Source: Ciona intestinalis (lineage: Eukaryota; Chordata; Ascidiacea; Phlebobranchia; Cionidae). From it: a stretch of 64,000 bases of DNA. Positions 1-15,000 of the stretch are shown here, in pieces. The notes beneath the pieces were generated by a model. That model did not search any database and was not told the origin of the DNA. It saw only the letters and a program-made list of their open reading frames with translations. Made by a program: the position numbers and the translations under genes. The stretch spans positions 3,478,977 through 3,542,976 of the forward strand of contig NC_020167.2 of assembly GCF_000224145.3 (NCBI RefSeq), given 5' to 3'. Each line of letters opens with the position of its first letter. The stretch's first letter is position 1.

Positions 1-10
1 CACACCACAG

Positions 11-3000
11 CTCCTGATGTTAACTGCCCAGTGTTTCCAGCTGCATTTCGATTTAGTGTTGCCGAAAGTACCCCACTTTCAAAGAGGTACAGAAATACTT
101 CTTTTATGATAAAATTCTGCTTCCCCTTTTTTATTCAATATTTGTAGCTCACAATTCGTCTTGTGGGTAGTGCGCATGCACAGAAGTTACGGGTTCAAGG
201 CTCGTAGCTGCTACTGTTCCAAGCGCATGTGATCTTGAGAAAGACACTTCCCAGAAATTACCTCTTCTTAGTGGTCACTAATGGGTTGTCTAAATAAAAA
301 CACTTACCTATAAGGTTACATGCATGGTAACTCGTAAGCTGACTCAAGGTATATAAAAAAGGACATCCATGTTATAACAAGTGTTGTTTTCCGGCCACAC
401 GTGGCTAAAGCAAGTTACATTCATTCATTTAAACATTATTACACCTTAGTTTCAGCAACATACAAGCCACTACCATCAACTCCACAGCTAAGATCGCTTA
501 CTTCATCCAATCAAGCTCTTCTTCTTTCATCTTCTCCATCTTTTCCAATGGATCACTCTACTTGAACAAACCACTGGACCATGAAACACAGGACTTCTAC
601 ACGTTCAAGGTGAAAATACTAAAATATAGCCTACATTTATGTATATGGTTATTTATATCATTTTGCATTGAATTATAAATGAACACTTTTGACCATTATG
701 ATTTTTTTTATAAAAACAAAATTGGATTTTGTTCTGGTTCTATGTTTAATATTGAGTTTTTAAACAGTTTTTATTTAAACTAAAACATCATTGTATTTAT
801 TTGGTGGTGTGGTACAATGGTTACAGCTCTCGTTAGTAGACCAGAGATTTATGGTTCAAGACTCAACAATGCTACCATTGTGGGCGTATGTGTCAAACAC
901 TTAAGGGCAATTCCCTTAGCGTAGTGGTCCCTCATTGGTTATTCAGATTGTCAGCCATACAGAAAAAATATAACAATCACCCACAAAGTTACATAATTGG
1001 TAACTCGGTAAAAACTACAATAATATTTTTATTTTTTCTACAACTATACATCCAGGTGACTGCCACTGGTTTTCCCTCCGTCTCAATTTTTGCCGATTCA
1101 TGCTATGTGAATGCTGACGTCACAATCGACGTAACCGACGTGAACGACAACTCACCTATTTTCACCAAACAAACTTACAAGTTCAGTATTGAGGAAAATT
1201 TGGCGGGTGGTTCAGAAGTTGGAATAGTATCAGCAACTGACGTAGATGCCAATGATGATGTGTTTTATACGTTTGCTGTTGATTCCAATAAATTCTCCAT
1301 AAACCGAGCAACAGGTGATAGTTTCCTAAACTCTAATGCAGAACATGAATGCGTCAGATCAGAAACTGTATAAAAACACTTTAATGTTGTTTATCTAAAT
1401 AAAAATATCCTTCCTAAGTCCAGCATCCAGGAAAAAATATGTCTGTTCGGCTCAGTGACGAAGTGGTTAGCGCGCGTGCCTCTAACCCATAGGTAATGGG
1501 TTTTAGGCTCGTCGCTGCTACCATTGCCGGCGTATGTGTCCTTGGGCAAGACTCTTAACATGAGTTGCTCCAACCCAGAGGTTAATGGGTTATCCAAATT
1601 ATCAGCCACATAAAAAATGATAAACTTCAAAAAATATGATCACCACAAAGTAACATACATGGTAACTCATAAACAGGCACGAAGTGTATGAAACAATACA
1701 CTCGTGTTTTATGTATATCAGGCCACGCAAAGATAAAGTAAGGTTCATTCATTCATTCTGTTAAAGTTTCTTATGATTATTTTTAAATATGGATGTTCAC
1801 AAATAACACTATTCCATACTCAGGTGTAGTTACTACGTTGGTGCCACTTGATCATGATATCATAAAAGAACATTCCCTACTTGTTCAAGCCAGTGATGGG
1901 AAACACTTGGCTGAAAGTATGTTGCGCATCACTGTAAATGACATCAATGATAATTCGCCACAATTCCTGATGACATCATCAGAACACCTGGCTGTTGTTT
2001 CTGTAGATTCTGAAATAGGTAAATAAGCTTTGTATGTTACATAGGTGTTTACTGTTATTCATTGAAAATTTAACTCAGAGTTGGTATATCACCCCAACTT
2101 AGTTGTCCTCTAAAGCTTGCTTTTTTTGTTCGATTCTGGTAACTTAAGTTTTGTTAAGTGATTGAATTCTTCAACTGAATGTGTATACATAAGTGCCATT
2201 TTTTCAGATATGTTTGTTTTATTACAATAGTGCTATTTGAAGTTTATTGTGTGGGCAGATGCTTAGTATAAAGTGTGATAAAACAACACAGTAAATTACA
2301 CTTAACCCGCTTAGATTGTTTTGCTTTAATGTGAGTTTATGTTAGAATCCTAATCACAATATTGTAATTTCATTCCTTCATTCAGGTTCATGGGTTGCTA
2401 GTTTAAAAGCAGCTGATAAAGACAGTAATTTGAACGGTCAAGTATCCTACACTATGACATCACAAGATAACCAGATGTTTCGTATTGACGGCAACACTGG
2501 TAGCATTATGGTCAACACTGCACTTTTGACAGTAAGTTGTGATGATAATAAAGCATATTTACTTCTACCTGTGATGTCACAATGACCATTATGAATACAC
2601 AGGGCTTGTACACTGTCCATGTAAATGCACAAGATCAAGGATCTCCCTCACGCCATGAATCAGCGATTTTGCAGGTATAAAACAATCCCTCCTCTATTTG
2701 CACCTAATTTCTTTTACTGTTTTGATTTTCATTGTTAAAAAAAACTAATGGGAAAATTTATAGTTAGAAGACATATTTGATTTAGTTTGATAAACCACAT
2801 GTACAAAAGGTATTAATAGAATTTGAATATGCTCGCGTGGCCGGCATATATATTGTATGGGCATGGCTGACAAATGTTACTGGCCACTGAATGTAAGCAA
2901 TGCCGTTAAGTGTCTTGGCTAAAACGCCCTAAACTGTAGTAGCGACAAGCCTTGAACTCTAAGCTATGAGTTAGAGTCATGCGTGCTAAGCAACTGTGCC

Positions 3001-6000
3001 ACGCCAGACACAGAAAATGGCACGAAAATAATAAGTTCTAAGAACAACAGGCTAATTTTTGTTTATATTTACTCTTACTGTTAAGCATATTAATTTAAAG
3101 TACATTGCCACAGATTCGCGTGAGAACATCGAGTGACAATCCTGCTGAATTCGACCAAAACAAATTTGTATTTTGTCCGATTGAAAGTTCCAACCCGGGG
3201 TCTATTCTTGGAACGTAAGTATTAACCACGCATACAGTACTTCTATAAAAAACAATTTCTTTCTTTTTTGTAATATATTATCACCCCAAAAGTAACATAC
3301 ATGGTAATTCGTAAGCTGGTACAATGTGTATGAACACCCATGATACACCGACTGTTGATTTCTGGACTTGCAAGAATAAAGCAAGTTACATTTATTCATT
3401 CCTTTAGTATATTTTTTTCTAACAGTCATTTGAGAGTTAAGTCACTTATTAAGAGATGCAATTCTGTTTTGTTTGTAATTTTTTTACATGCAAACCTAGA
3501 TTTGGTTCAACTGCTTCCAATCAGAGACAGCGTCGGTCAGTCACCACATTTCCACAATATGAAATAGTAAGCAGCAACGATGGAAGTGTCTTTCATGTAA
3601 ATAAAACCACAGGAGAAGTGATGTTGCTGCAGAGGTTAGACTTTGAGGCCAGACCACAATACCTTTTTCAGGTATGCTTTTATATTGGTCACTTCTAGTT
3701 TTCTCTATAGTTAATTTAATGTACTTATAGGTAATAGTCAATTAAAATTAAAAAGGAAAAGTTGACCAATGATCTAATAATAAAACTTTTATAGTTAGAC
3801 AGTTTTCAATAAACATTTAAAAAAAATTAAAATATGTTTTTGTTGTTTAATTTTCACTGTTTATTATTTATTTTTTAAATTAAAAATGCAATAAAATACT
3901 TAAAGATTATCTATATTTCCTAATCCTCAGGTGGAAAAGAAAGAATCCAATGATGTCACAAAGATCCTCTCTGCTCAGATCAACCTCCGTGATGTAAATG
4001 ATCACACACCTCAATTTGCCTCCGGATCAATGATCTTTGGAGTTGAGGAGAACACACGAATAGGAAAGGAGGTACAGAATCAACTTAAAAACAACTTTTA
4101 GTAAAATTAAAGTTAAAAAAGTTAGTTTGGCAATTCGGTAATATCAACTCGTAAAGTAAATAAAGTTTTTATTTAATCTTGCATTTGCACTAACAGCATT
4201 GTGTTTATGTTTATATAAAAAAAATTGTGCAATGTGCAGTTAAAAATAAAATACACACAAAAATGCACTACCTGTACTTATCTTTAATTCCAATCTCTTC
4301 CAGGTGTATAGATTCCATGCCACAGACCATGACTCTGGTATCAATGGTCAACTCACTTTCACACTGGTCAGTCAATCTCCATCATCAGTCTTCAGGATGA
4401 ACAGAGAGACGGGAGAACTCATCGTGGATGCAGGGATCGATCGAGAGGATGTGGATCAGTACATCCTTGTGGTCAACGTAAGTCAATCGATTTGACAGAA
4501 AAATTACATTTTAAACCCGAATTTTCATTTTTAATTAGAGACCTTCCAGTTATTGTTGTACCACTCTAAAAAAAATGTTTTTTTATTAGTTTATTTTTTA
4601 AAAATTATATAACTTTTATTTTATTTAAAAATTTTTTATTATACACAAAAGTCACCCATCCTATAGCCCCTGTCACTGCCCCACCACGCAAATTAAATAA
4701 GTAATAAATGTGTTTTAGCACATAAGACCTTTTTCGTTAAGCAGAAATGGCTCATATTTTTGAACTCTTTTTGACCTAATTCCTATTTTTTTCAAGGTAA
4801 CTGATGGCTCACTGACTTCTCCACTTTTCTCGAGCGCGTCCGCTCACGTGATCGTCCGTGATGTGAACGACAATGCTCCTCGTTTCATCGGTCGTCATGT
4901 GACGTTTGTAGCCGAGGACGAACCCGTTGGATTCCCAATCTCTCAGATCTCAGCGGAGGACGCAGATGCAGGGACTAACGGAAGAGTCGTATATTCTATT
5001 GTATCCGTAACATCCGATATAGGAAGATCAATAGAAGAGATGTCTTATTTCCATGTTGATCCAAACACAGGTAAGTTTCAGTTAAAGCTGACACAATGGA
5101 CACAATTATTAAATGTCAAATGCGCAGTTTAAATCTATGCCTTAAATCCTAGGATTATCATATCCTTCCATAGAAACTTGGGCATTTGAAATAAAATAGG
5201 AAAATTCAGATTTTGATTTTACAATCACTAACTCTTTGTTATATCCCAGATGTTTTAATAATTTTATATTCAATTGATTTCAACCATGTTATATTTGTTC
5301 ATCATAAAATGATATAAAATATTTCATTCAGGTTTGAATTATTAATCAATGTAACTTATTTATCTTCTTTTTTCTGGGTAAAGTCTGATAATGCAGGTGT
5401 TCTACTTTATTCACCTAGTGGCCGCTTTTGAGTTTGTTGAAATACATTGTTATGTTTCATTAGCCTAGTGCCTGCTTACGAGTTACCACATATGTAAGAT
5501 TTTAGTCTTGAGGCAAAGGCTCTAAACACTAAGCCATAGCACTGAACAATTTCTGGATTTTGCTTTTCCTCTTATTTCTTCGGAAATAAAGAAAAACAAG
5601 TTTAATGGTTTAATCTTAGGTGTGTTGACTGTGGCAAAACAACTTGACTACGAAAGAAGCAAAACTCATTTCATCAATGTCTCAGCATCAGATCTTGCCC
5701 CACAACCACAAACAACATACCAGGTATATAACATACTTTGGGGATTAACAATACAAAACGTTTTGAAGCCCATTTTGTAATCCATTTTTGTCAATGCAAT
5801 TTATCTAAGGCATAATTTTTTAAAAACTACATTTTTAAAAAATATATTTCTCCGCAACTTAAATGACCTGCATATTTGGGTAGCTAATATAAAGTAAGTT
5901 TGGGTTTACTTTAAGTTAGTTTAAATTTTATAAATACATAAGTATCTAAACTTTGAAATAATTTTGTTTTTCCATTTTAAACATATTGCTTCAGAAATAA

Positions 6001-9000
6001 TAAACCACTTTTAATATCACGTATCTTCTACTCATGTAAATGACATTTGTTCACTAGATGTTCACGATTCACGTGACAGATGTGAATGACATTGCTCCCC
6101 ATTTTGAGCGTGAAACTTACGAAGCTGAGGTTATTGAAGGTCAAAGTATCGGTACCATCGTTACCAGGGTTACAGCGCTAGATGAAGACTCAGGTTGGTG
6201 GGAACTGCTGATTTATTTGTTGAGGTTTTGTTGTAGCCCTTATTTTTTAGCCAAGTGGCCAAAGCAGAGTTCTATAATATTCCATAGTAACCATAGGACA
6301 TGGGACCTAGGGGGGAAACAGAGTGCCCTCATTTCTCATAAGAGTACAGTTAAAAGAAAATGAAACATTTTAACATGCATAGTAGTGTGGGGGAAGACAG
6401 GGCACGTTTAGCACATATTATCTAAATATCCTGATAGTGGTTTATAAACAATAACCAGTGGTCCATGGCTGTCGTGAGAATACGGTCTTATAATTCTTTG
6501 AATATTCTTTGTTTACTATCAAAGAGAGGGAAAATAGAATGAAAAGGTGTCCTATCTACCCCCACCCTATTATATCTAATACCAAAATAGAAATAATTAC
6601 ATTGTATCTCAAGTTCTTAACCATTTTAACTTGCCATCCTCTTACCAATTGTCTTATAGCAAACCTCATTGTACAGGTGAGAATGGCATCGTAACTTATG
6701 AATTACAACCAAGTTCAGAAACTGAAGCATTTCTAATTGATCCAACTAATGGTGTGATTACGCTTACCATGGAACTTGACAGAGAAAACAAATCCAGCTA
6801 CAGACTTACAGGTTCATTCTTTACTGTATAATTTTGGAATTAACTATTCATAGGTTGCTATTATAATAACAATGTACAATTGAAATCTAAGTACCATGCG
6901 CTAAATGCTAAAATGCACATTTGATTTAATATTTTTTATGCCATTACAACAACCTTAATTTTATGATGAATATTTAATGCTGTTTTCATTCTGATTTTTT
7001 AATATTGTTTAATTAATTGTTGTTTTTTTTACATTCCATTGTTTGTTAGGTGAAACAGTCACATTTTAATCCAAAACATTTTTTTTTTTTTTCATAACCG
7101 TGTTTTAACAACTGTTGTTTTACCGTTACTACCGATCTTCTCAATTTTGTAAACTTTCCTGTTATCACAAACTCAGAGACAATTTATTCATTCATTCAAG
7201 AGACAAAATAAGTTTTATCTATTCAATACTTATATAATAGCACCAAGTTAGCCTTATTTTGAAATTTAAACTCAACCATCCACCTTTCCACAGTGTTTGC
7301 GCAAGACAATTCTTTTCCTGTGTTATATGACTGGTGTACTGTGGTCGTTACCTTAATTGACATTAACGACAACACGCCCCAATTCTCACCACTTGATGGA
7401 ACTAGACAGCCGCCACTGCTGGCGAGGTTAGAGATCCCCGAACACATGGACGGACCACAGGTTGTTCATACCATCGCTGCATCTGATGATGATGCTGGTG
7501 ATAATGGAAGGGTTACTTACTCTATATCAGGTGATTATCCATTGTGTGGTTACTGTGTATCAGTATTAGTATGATTGTAAATAATTTTTTGGTGAATATG
7601 AAAAAAAAAAAAGTTTTCCACAAAATAACATTCGTGGTAACTCGTAAGCTGGCAGGAAGTGTATGAAACAGCACCCCGTGTTTAATGGCTGTTGTTTACC
7701 GGGGATGGGAGGATAAAGCAAGTTACTTTTATCCATTCATACCGCCGAAATATTATTTACGTTATGCCTTGTGTCGGAAGTAACAAAATATTACTATGAA
7801 TGTTTTTTGTTTTTTTTTTCAATTAGCTCTGTAAAGTTATAGGGCAAATGTAGTTGTTCTTTAAATTTTCACTTTCAAAAATCATTATTTTTAAATTATT
7901 ACTTTTAAAAGTTATTATTTTTTTAAATTTTTATTTCCAAAATCACGCTTTTGCTAAGCACAACTGTGAAATTTTAAAAACTACCGTGTCCAAAAGATAT
8001 ACGAAACCCTCGCTATATTTTTACCAGGTGGAAACATTGGTGGTGACTTCTCATTAAACCCTTCGTCCGGTGAGCTGTCAATCACACGGCGGTTGGATCG
8101 GGAATCAACCAGTTCATACCAGTTACAAGTGGTTGCCAGTGACAATGGAGAACCAGTTCGTTCCGCCTCGGGCCTGATTGATATCACAGTTTTAGATTGG
8201 AATGATAATGATCCCCAGTTTACTGAAACAGCATACAGTGGGCAGGTTGAGGAAGGACTTACCAAGTATGTAAACCTAATTACTTTTAAAGGTTAAACGA
8301 TTAAAAAAAGTGTGTAAAAATCATAAAAACAAAACATTATAAAATCATAAAAACAAAACATATATCTTTACCAATTTTTTAATTTTTCAAGCACTGAAAT
8401 TTATTGCTTAAAGCTGTTTTTTGACACCTTTACTAATAAAAATGCAAAAACAAAATCTTATTATAGGTTTATTAATTTTGTAATTTCCTGAAATTTGTTG
8501 TATAAACTGTTTTATTTACACTTTCATGTACGAAAAACATGAATTGATAATTTAGACGTAAAACTCTTGCCAAAAATGTGTTCTTGAAACTATTCTTTTA
8601 TTTTCAGGGGGCAATACGTTCTCACAGTTCGAGCCACTGATGCCGACATCGGGTTAAACGGTGAAGTGAGTTACTTCATTTCAACAACAGCTACAGAATC
8701 AAATGTTTTGAGTGGCCAGTTCTCAGTGGATACAATGACTGGTGTATTGACCACTTCCACCACACTGGACAGGGAAGTAAAAGGGAGTTATAACTTTTTT
8801 GTGACAGCTGTTGATGCCGCTCCATACGGGCCGAGGTCAAGCATGGTACCTGTGACAATAACGGGTAAGATTGTTTTAAAATATTATTTTATTAAACTGA
8901 GGCTTTCTGTACAGTTGCATAAAATGGATCTTAGTTACGTAATTTTGCTCATTTATGGTTTCAATTTTATTTTTATGTGCATAAAAATAAAATACCCCAT

Positions 9001-12000
9001 AAAAGCAAGGTTAGTATAGTAACTTATTATTTTCACAGTTACTGATGTGAATGACAATCCACCAGTATTTGATGAGAGCTTAATACTTGTGAATATATCA
9101 CGTTCAATATCACCTGGTATGGAGGTGGCTCGTGTAAGAGCAACTGATGCAGACAGTGGATTGTATGGTGAAGTTACATACAGGTGCGTAGTTGAATACA
9201 GGTGCGTAGTTGAATGTAACTTGCTTTATTCATGCATGGCCGAAAACCAGTCGTTATAACACGGGTGTTTTTGTCAGTTACAAGTTACAAATTATGTTAA
9301 TTTGTGGGGGACTTTTATTATGTAGTGCTGATAATTTGTACAACCCATAGTAGGGTGGGGTAGCAGAGGTCAAGTTTTATTCTTATTTCCGTTCCCATTC
9401 AGTAGTAAACAAAGAATATTTACAAAAATACATAGACGCATCCTGACTACTTTCAAAAAGCGCTCGTAACTTTTTAAAAAATGATCATGAAATATGGAGT
9501 TTATGTGCTAATATTATCACATCTTACTATTTTCTATATTTTAATTGCATTAAACATGTGTAGAAATATACTTTAACATTGTTTTGTAAATATACTAGAT
9601 TATAAACCTTGTTATTCAAGATTTGGAAACAGCTCAGCGAATCAGACGCTGTTCGAGATTGATCGTGTTCACGGCAACATCCGGATGCGAGAATCGATCC
9701 CATCCAACTTCCCCGCACAATCCTCTTTGATGGTGATCGCATCTGATGGTGGAGTTCGACCTTTACAAACTTCTGCTGTTGTACAGATAACTATAAGTAA
9801 ATATAATACATAATATAAATATAAGGCATAATATTTTGAGGTTGGAATGATATTTATACCTGCTTTTTCAACAGTTGGGGAGCCAATCAATTTTGCGTTT
9901 CTTGAATTTGATGAAATGTCTTATGAAGTCTCTATGTCAGAGACTGTACAGAAAGGTCACCGGGTCACAGCGGTAGGTTATTACTTTATGCTTGCTTTTT
10001 GTTTGCAATTGTAAACAGCCACTTATAAGCAGTTTACCAAAACAAACTTGTTTGGTTTTTATGCAGAATTATCAATTTTCCTAAGCAACTATTTAGCCGA
10101 GAATGCAGATACTAGTACTCATAACTTTTCTATTTCGTTTTCCACATTCTAAACTTTAAACACCTGTTTTTTATTTTTAAATTGGTTTGATAATCGTGGA
10201 GACAGTTTAGCAGTATTTCAATAACTTTTTGTTTAGAATATGATTCATCATTTTAAAATCATAAATATCTACAGGTTCGCGCAGCATTGCGTGGTGCGAC
10301 ATCTGGTGGTCACACCATCATATACGACCTCCATTCTGGCAACGAGGATAATGCCTTTGTGATGTCACAAGATGGAGAAATCAGAGTCAACAAACCAAAT
10401 TTACTCGATTTCGAAACTGAACCAAAGTAGGAACAAGGGAACCTTTTTTCTTTTTTTGTGAAATGTATTTATTGTTTCTTATTTAGAAAGTTTGCTTGAA
10501 GTTCCAAACATTAGACAATATTTTGTTGGAATCGGCTTTTGCCTATTGGCATACACCATTTCAATATTACCTTACAAAAATTATGTTTTCACATTTTTTT
10601 CCAACGACTAGCCTATCATCCCAAACTTTCCATCTTTGTTCAAATTATTGACTATTTTTACCTCTATGCACATTTCTTTTTTCTTATAAACTGCTACTTT
10701 TAAACTTAACTTCATTTTCACAGCATTCGTCTCATAGTATCCGCTTCAGTGGCGGGCGGGGGTCTTTTTTCAGCCATACATGGTTATGCGACCGTCTATA
10801 TCCAACTACAAGATGAAAACGACAACTCGCCGCGATTCACACAAGATATTTACTCCATACGAGTGTGGGAAGACCAACAACCAGGAATATTTGTTATGCC
10901 GGTAAATTTATGTGTTGTTGTTGTTGTTGTTGTTGTTAACATTTGGCATGACTTTACATTTACATGTAGTACTGTGTGGCAATATGGGATCCGTAAGCCC
11001 CAAAATTTCTGATCGTATTTTAAACAGTTCTCTTTTAGAGTCATCGGCCTTAGGTTAGATAATTTTGTAAATGTTCTTTGTTTACCACCAAATAGGGCAA
11101 ACAGAATGAACACACGTTTCATCTTACCCCACCCTTCTACGTTCAAGTTTTGTTTCTTCTATAAACCATACATTCACCTAGGCATACTTTACTTTAAGAA
11201 AATCTATTTTTAACTTTGAACATTGCTGTTTTTATTTTCGCATGCAGTAACTGAGTAACATTATTTATATCTCAATATTAATCAGTTTTTAAGCACTTAA
11301 ATTTCATATTTTTTGAGTAACATTATAGTTCATTATTAATTTCATTTATTTGTAAATAAACAAAAAAAGCATTAATGCAAATTGCATACTACAGGTATTA
11401 GCAACAGATGCAGACTCGGAGAACAACGGTTGGGTGAGATACTTTATAAGTTCTGGAAACTTGGATAATTCGTTTGAACTTGAACCAGTGACTGGATACC
11501 TTAAGACGAGACTCAAACTTGATAGAGAGGTGAGTGTTATAGTTCTGAATATGGGGTATTTATATATATGTATGCTAACTGTCAAGTTTCTATTCTTACT
11601 AGCGATAATTATGTCGACCCACTTTAAAAAAATCGATTTTTGTTTTTCCTCACACAAGTTAAATCCTTTTTTGGCCAGATTAAATGTTTGAACAATTATA
11701 TTTTAATTATAAAGCTTGCTTAGTATAATTACATAGTCCCACAACTTCCGTGCAAGTTTACAGCAAGAATTATAAAAATCGTAAACCTAATTGTAAAACA
11801 CATTCCACAGGTTCACGAGCATTACATATTACATGTCAATGCCATGGACCAGGGGGACACAGTTCGTCGCACTGGCTCATGCACTGTTTCTATTCAAGTC
11901 GTTGACATAAACGACCACAGTCCTACACTGAACGTACCGAGTGGTCCACTACTCGTCAGTGAGGACACGGCAGTGGGCAGCCACATAACTACGGTCACTG

Positions 12001-15000
12001 CCAATGATAGAGACGCGTCGCCTATCATTAGTTTCTCTTTTCCGAGAGGCGGCAACCCGGGATCTCACTTTAGCATTGACAGGTAAAGATTTGGAATGAA
12101 TGAATAAATAAAATTTATTTTGTCTCTTCGGTCACGATAACGAAGAACAAGAGAGTTGATAAAAAGCGAAAAACAGGCAGTAATGGTAAAACAACAGATG
12201 TTAAAACACGCTTATTGATAAAAAGAAAGAAATAATGTTTTGGATAAAAGGCGTGACCGTTACACCCTACAGACGATAAATATTACTTCAATGTATCTAT
12301 GTATTTAATAGAATATAACTTGCTTTATTCGCGCGTGGCTGGAAAACGACGGTGCCAGCTTACGAGTTAAGATATATGTTACTTTGTTGGTGAATATTTT
12401 TTACTTTTATTTATAGAAACGACGGCAAGATATACCTCAACAAAGCTCTCGACTTTGAAATCATCGAAAACTTCAGTATAACTGTTCAAGCTAGTGACGT
12501 AGGGCTCAACGTCACACACAACGTCAGTGAAGAGCTGTATGTGGTGGTGACTGACGTCAACGACAACTCCCCTGTCTTCCGCCAACAATCGTACCACGTG
12601 AGTCGGATGACGTCATAATTCATTCGCATTAACTTAAATATAAAGATATAGTAGGGTGGGAGAGGACGGAACACCTTTAGCAAATAATATTCGAATATCC
12701 TGATCGTGTTTTAAACAATTAGCAGCGGTCTATGGGAGGCATAAGGATAAGGTTTTATAATTCTTTAAATATTCTTTGTTTACTACTAAATGGAACTAGA
12801 AAGTAGAACGAAACAGTGTCCCATCTCCCCCACCCTACTATACACAGTGTATCTGAAATTTCGATAAATCACGTAACGTTTAAAACAAGGCATTCCCAAT
12901 TTTGTAATCGTTTTTTTGAATTTCTACAGTTTAAATTATTTATTTTTTAAAAATTATCATCGGTTTCAAAACTTTCAGACTTTGCTGCCCGAGTTGTCTC
13001 CACCTCACAGTCACGTGATAACTGTGGAAGCCACTGACTTGGATTCTGGTGAAAACGGTCGAATAACTTACCGACTTGACAACGTACTTCCCAACAAACC
13101 TATATTCGTGATAGACCCTGATACAGGTTAACTTTTAATGCAAATATATCTTCCGAAGTTGTTGTTTATATAAAACATATTTGTGCATGTATACATAAAT
13201 GTATGAATGAATGTAACTAACTCCCAACATAGAGTTTAGGAATTTTAGCATACTATTTGTCTGATACTTGTTGTTTTCCACAGGAGAAATAACAACAAAT
13301 AAATCGGAAGCGCTGAACCCTCAATCTTCCGTGTTTAACTTAGAAATTGAAGCTTTTGACCATGGTGTCCCACCTCGCGTACAATCGGTGTCGGTTCGCG
13401 TACAGGTTGGTTGGTTGGTTTATGACGTCAATTTTTGTTGGTTTATGACGTCATTTGTTTGATTGTTTATAGCGTCATTTTTTGTTGGTTTATGACTCTT
13501 GATTATTTATGTTTTCTTGATTTTTTTTGATTATTTATGACGTTATTTTAATAACGTCATTAAACAACCGGTGCATGCGTGACGTCACTTATCCAGCGTC
13601 ACGAATTTGTCCACGTCATCGCTTATTACGTCACAAACATCTCAATTGTTACAGATAACCGACGTGAACAACAACCCCCCAACTTTCAGTCGATCTCAAT
13701 ACGAAGCGTCGGTGAGCGAATCCGCATCACGTGACTTCTCTATCATTAACGTCACTGCAACTGACGCGGATTATTCACGTGACAACAACGTCATTATGTA
13801 CAGGTTAGTGGGTAAAGCGACCATTAAACTGTAACGTAAAATTGGTCATATTGTTATGCAGGGCTTGCATTGTTTTGCGGACGACTGGGTCTATACGGAG
13901 TGCAAAACTTAAGATTAACTCCTGTATAGTTGGCTGGGGAAAGACGGCACAAATTTAATATCTAAATATACCAACCGTATTTTAAACGATTAATAACAGC
14001 ATATGAGAGTCTTGAGGATACGGTTTTTTATTTCTTTGAATTTTATTACTACCAAAAAGGACGAGAAAATAAAACCAAAATTTGTCCCATCTTCCCCGCC
14101 CTACTATATCATATGCCTTGGTAGATCATGTGAACATTATTTACAGAACATAAAACTATTGCATACTTTTTTTGTATTTCTTTCGTGACTCCAATATTTA
14201 ATTAAAATATCTGATACCTATACATTTGAAATGTTTCCGAACTCTGTTCCATGCATAATGATTGGTAAACCAAGTTATAACTTGTAGAATCATTTCTGGA
14301 AACACTGGTGGCGCTTTTAAAATTCGCACTCTGAACGGTCCTGGGAAACAAACCCTCGGCGAATTATGCGTGGCCGGGGATCTGGATCGGGAAACCACCG
14401 ACCGGTACTTTCTCATTGTTGCTGCAATAGACCAGGGAACACCGAGTCTCAGCAGGTACTGCCTCCGTATTTTACTGTATTATTGTTTAATGGATACTGA
14501 TTTAAATGCATTTTTCTAAGCAACGTGGGAGGCGCTAGATTTTTTTTGCAAAACTGATAACATTTTGTTTATACTTATAACATCTGCTTCGGCATAAGTT
14601 AAGTATTGCGATTGATATGCATTTTTGTGTAATTTACCCTTAATTTTTACATCCAGCAACGCCACAGTGGTTATCAACGTTCGTGATGTGAACGACAATC
14701 GCCCGAGGTTCAACAAGACATCATACTATGGCAGAGTGGCAGAGAACAGAATCGGAGAGGCTCCAGGACCTCCTAAGCCAGTACTACAGGTGAGAATGAG
14801 TTGTATAACCTATAAAATATTCAAATGTACCGAGATAAGATCTTTGTATCAATTGTACAGTACGCGTGGTAACATATACGTGTTGCACCGCATTTAGTAC
14901 GATATTTCGTATGGTCTATACTTCTGTTGTTTCAAAACATCTTTAGTGTAGAGATCTGATGTTACAAATGCAACATGCAAAAGTCCGATCAATTGTATTA

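Noticed and set aside
888-1373. A 161-codon open frame starting inside a SINE
   Set aside because: Its first ~56 codons are SINE and intron read through in frame. The true exon begins at 1056 after TCCAG and ends at 1314 at a GT donor; the remaining frame continues into the intron.
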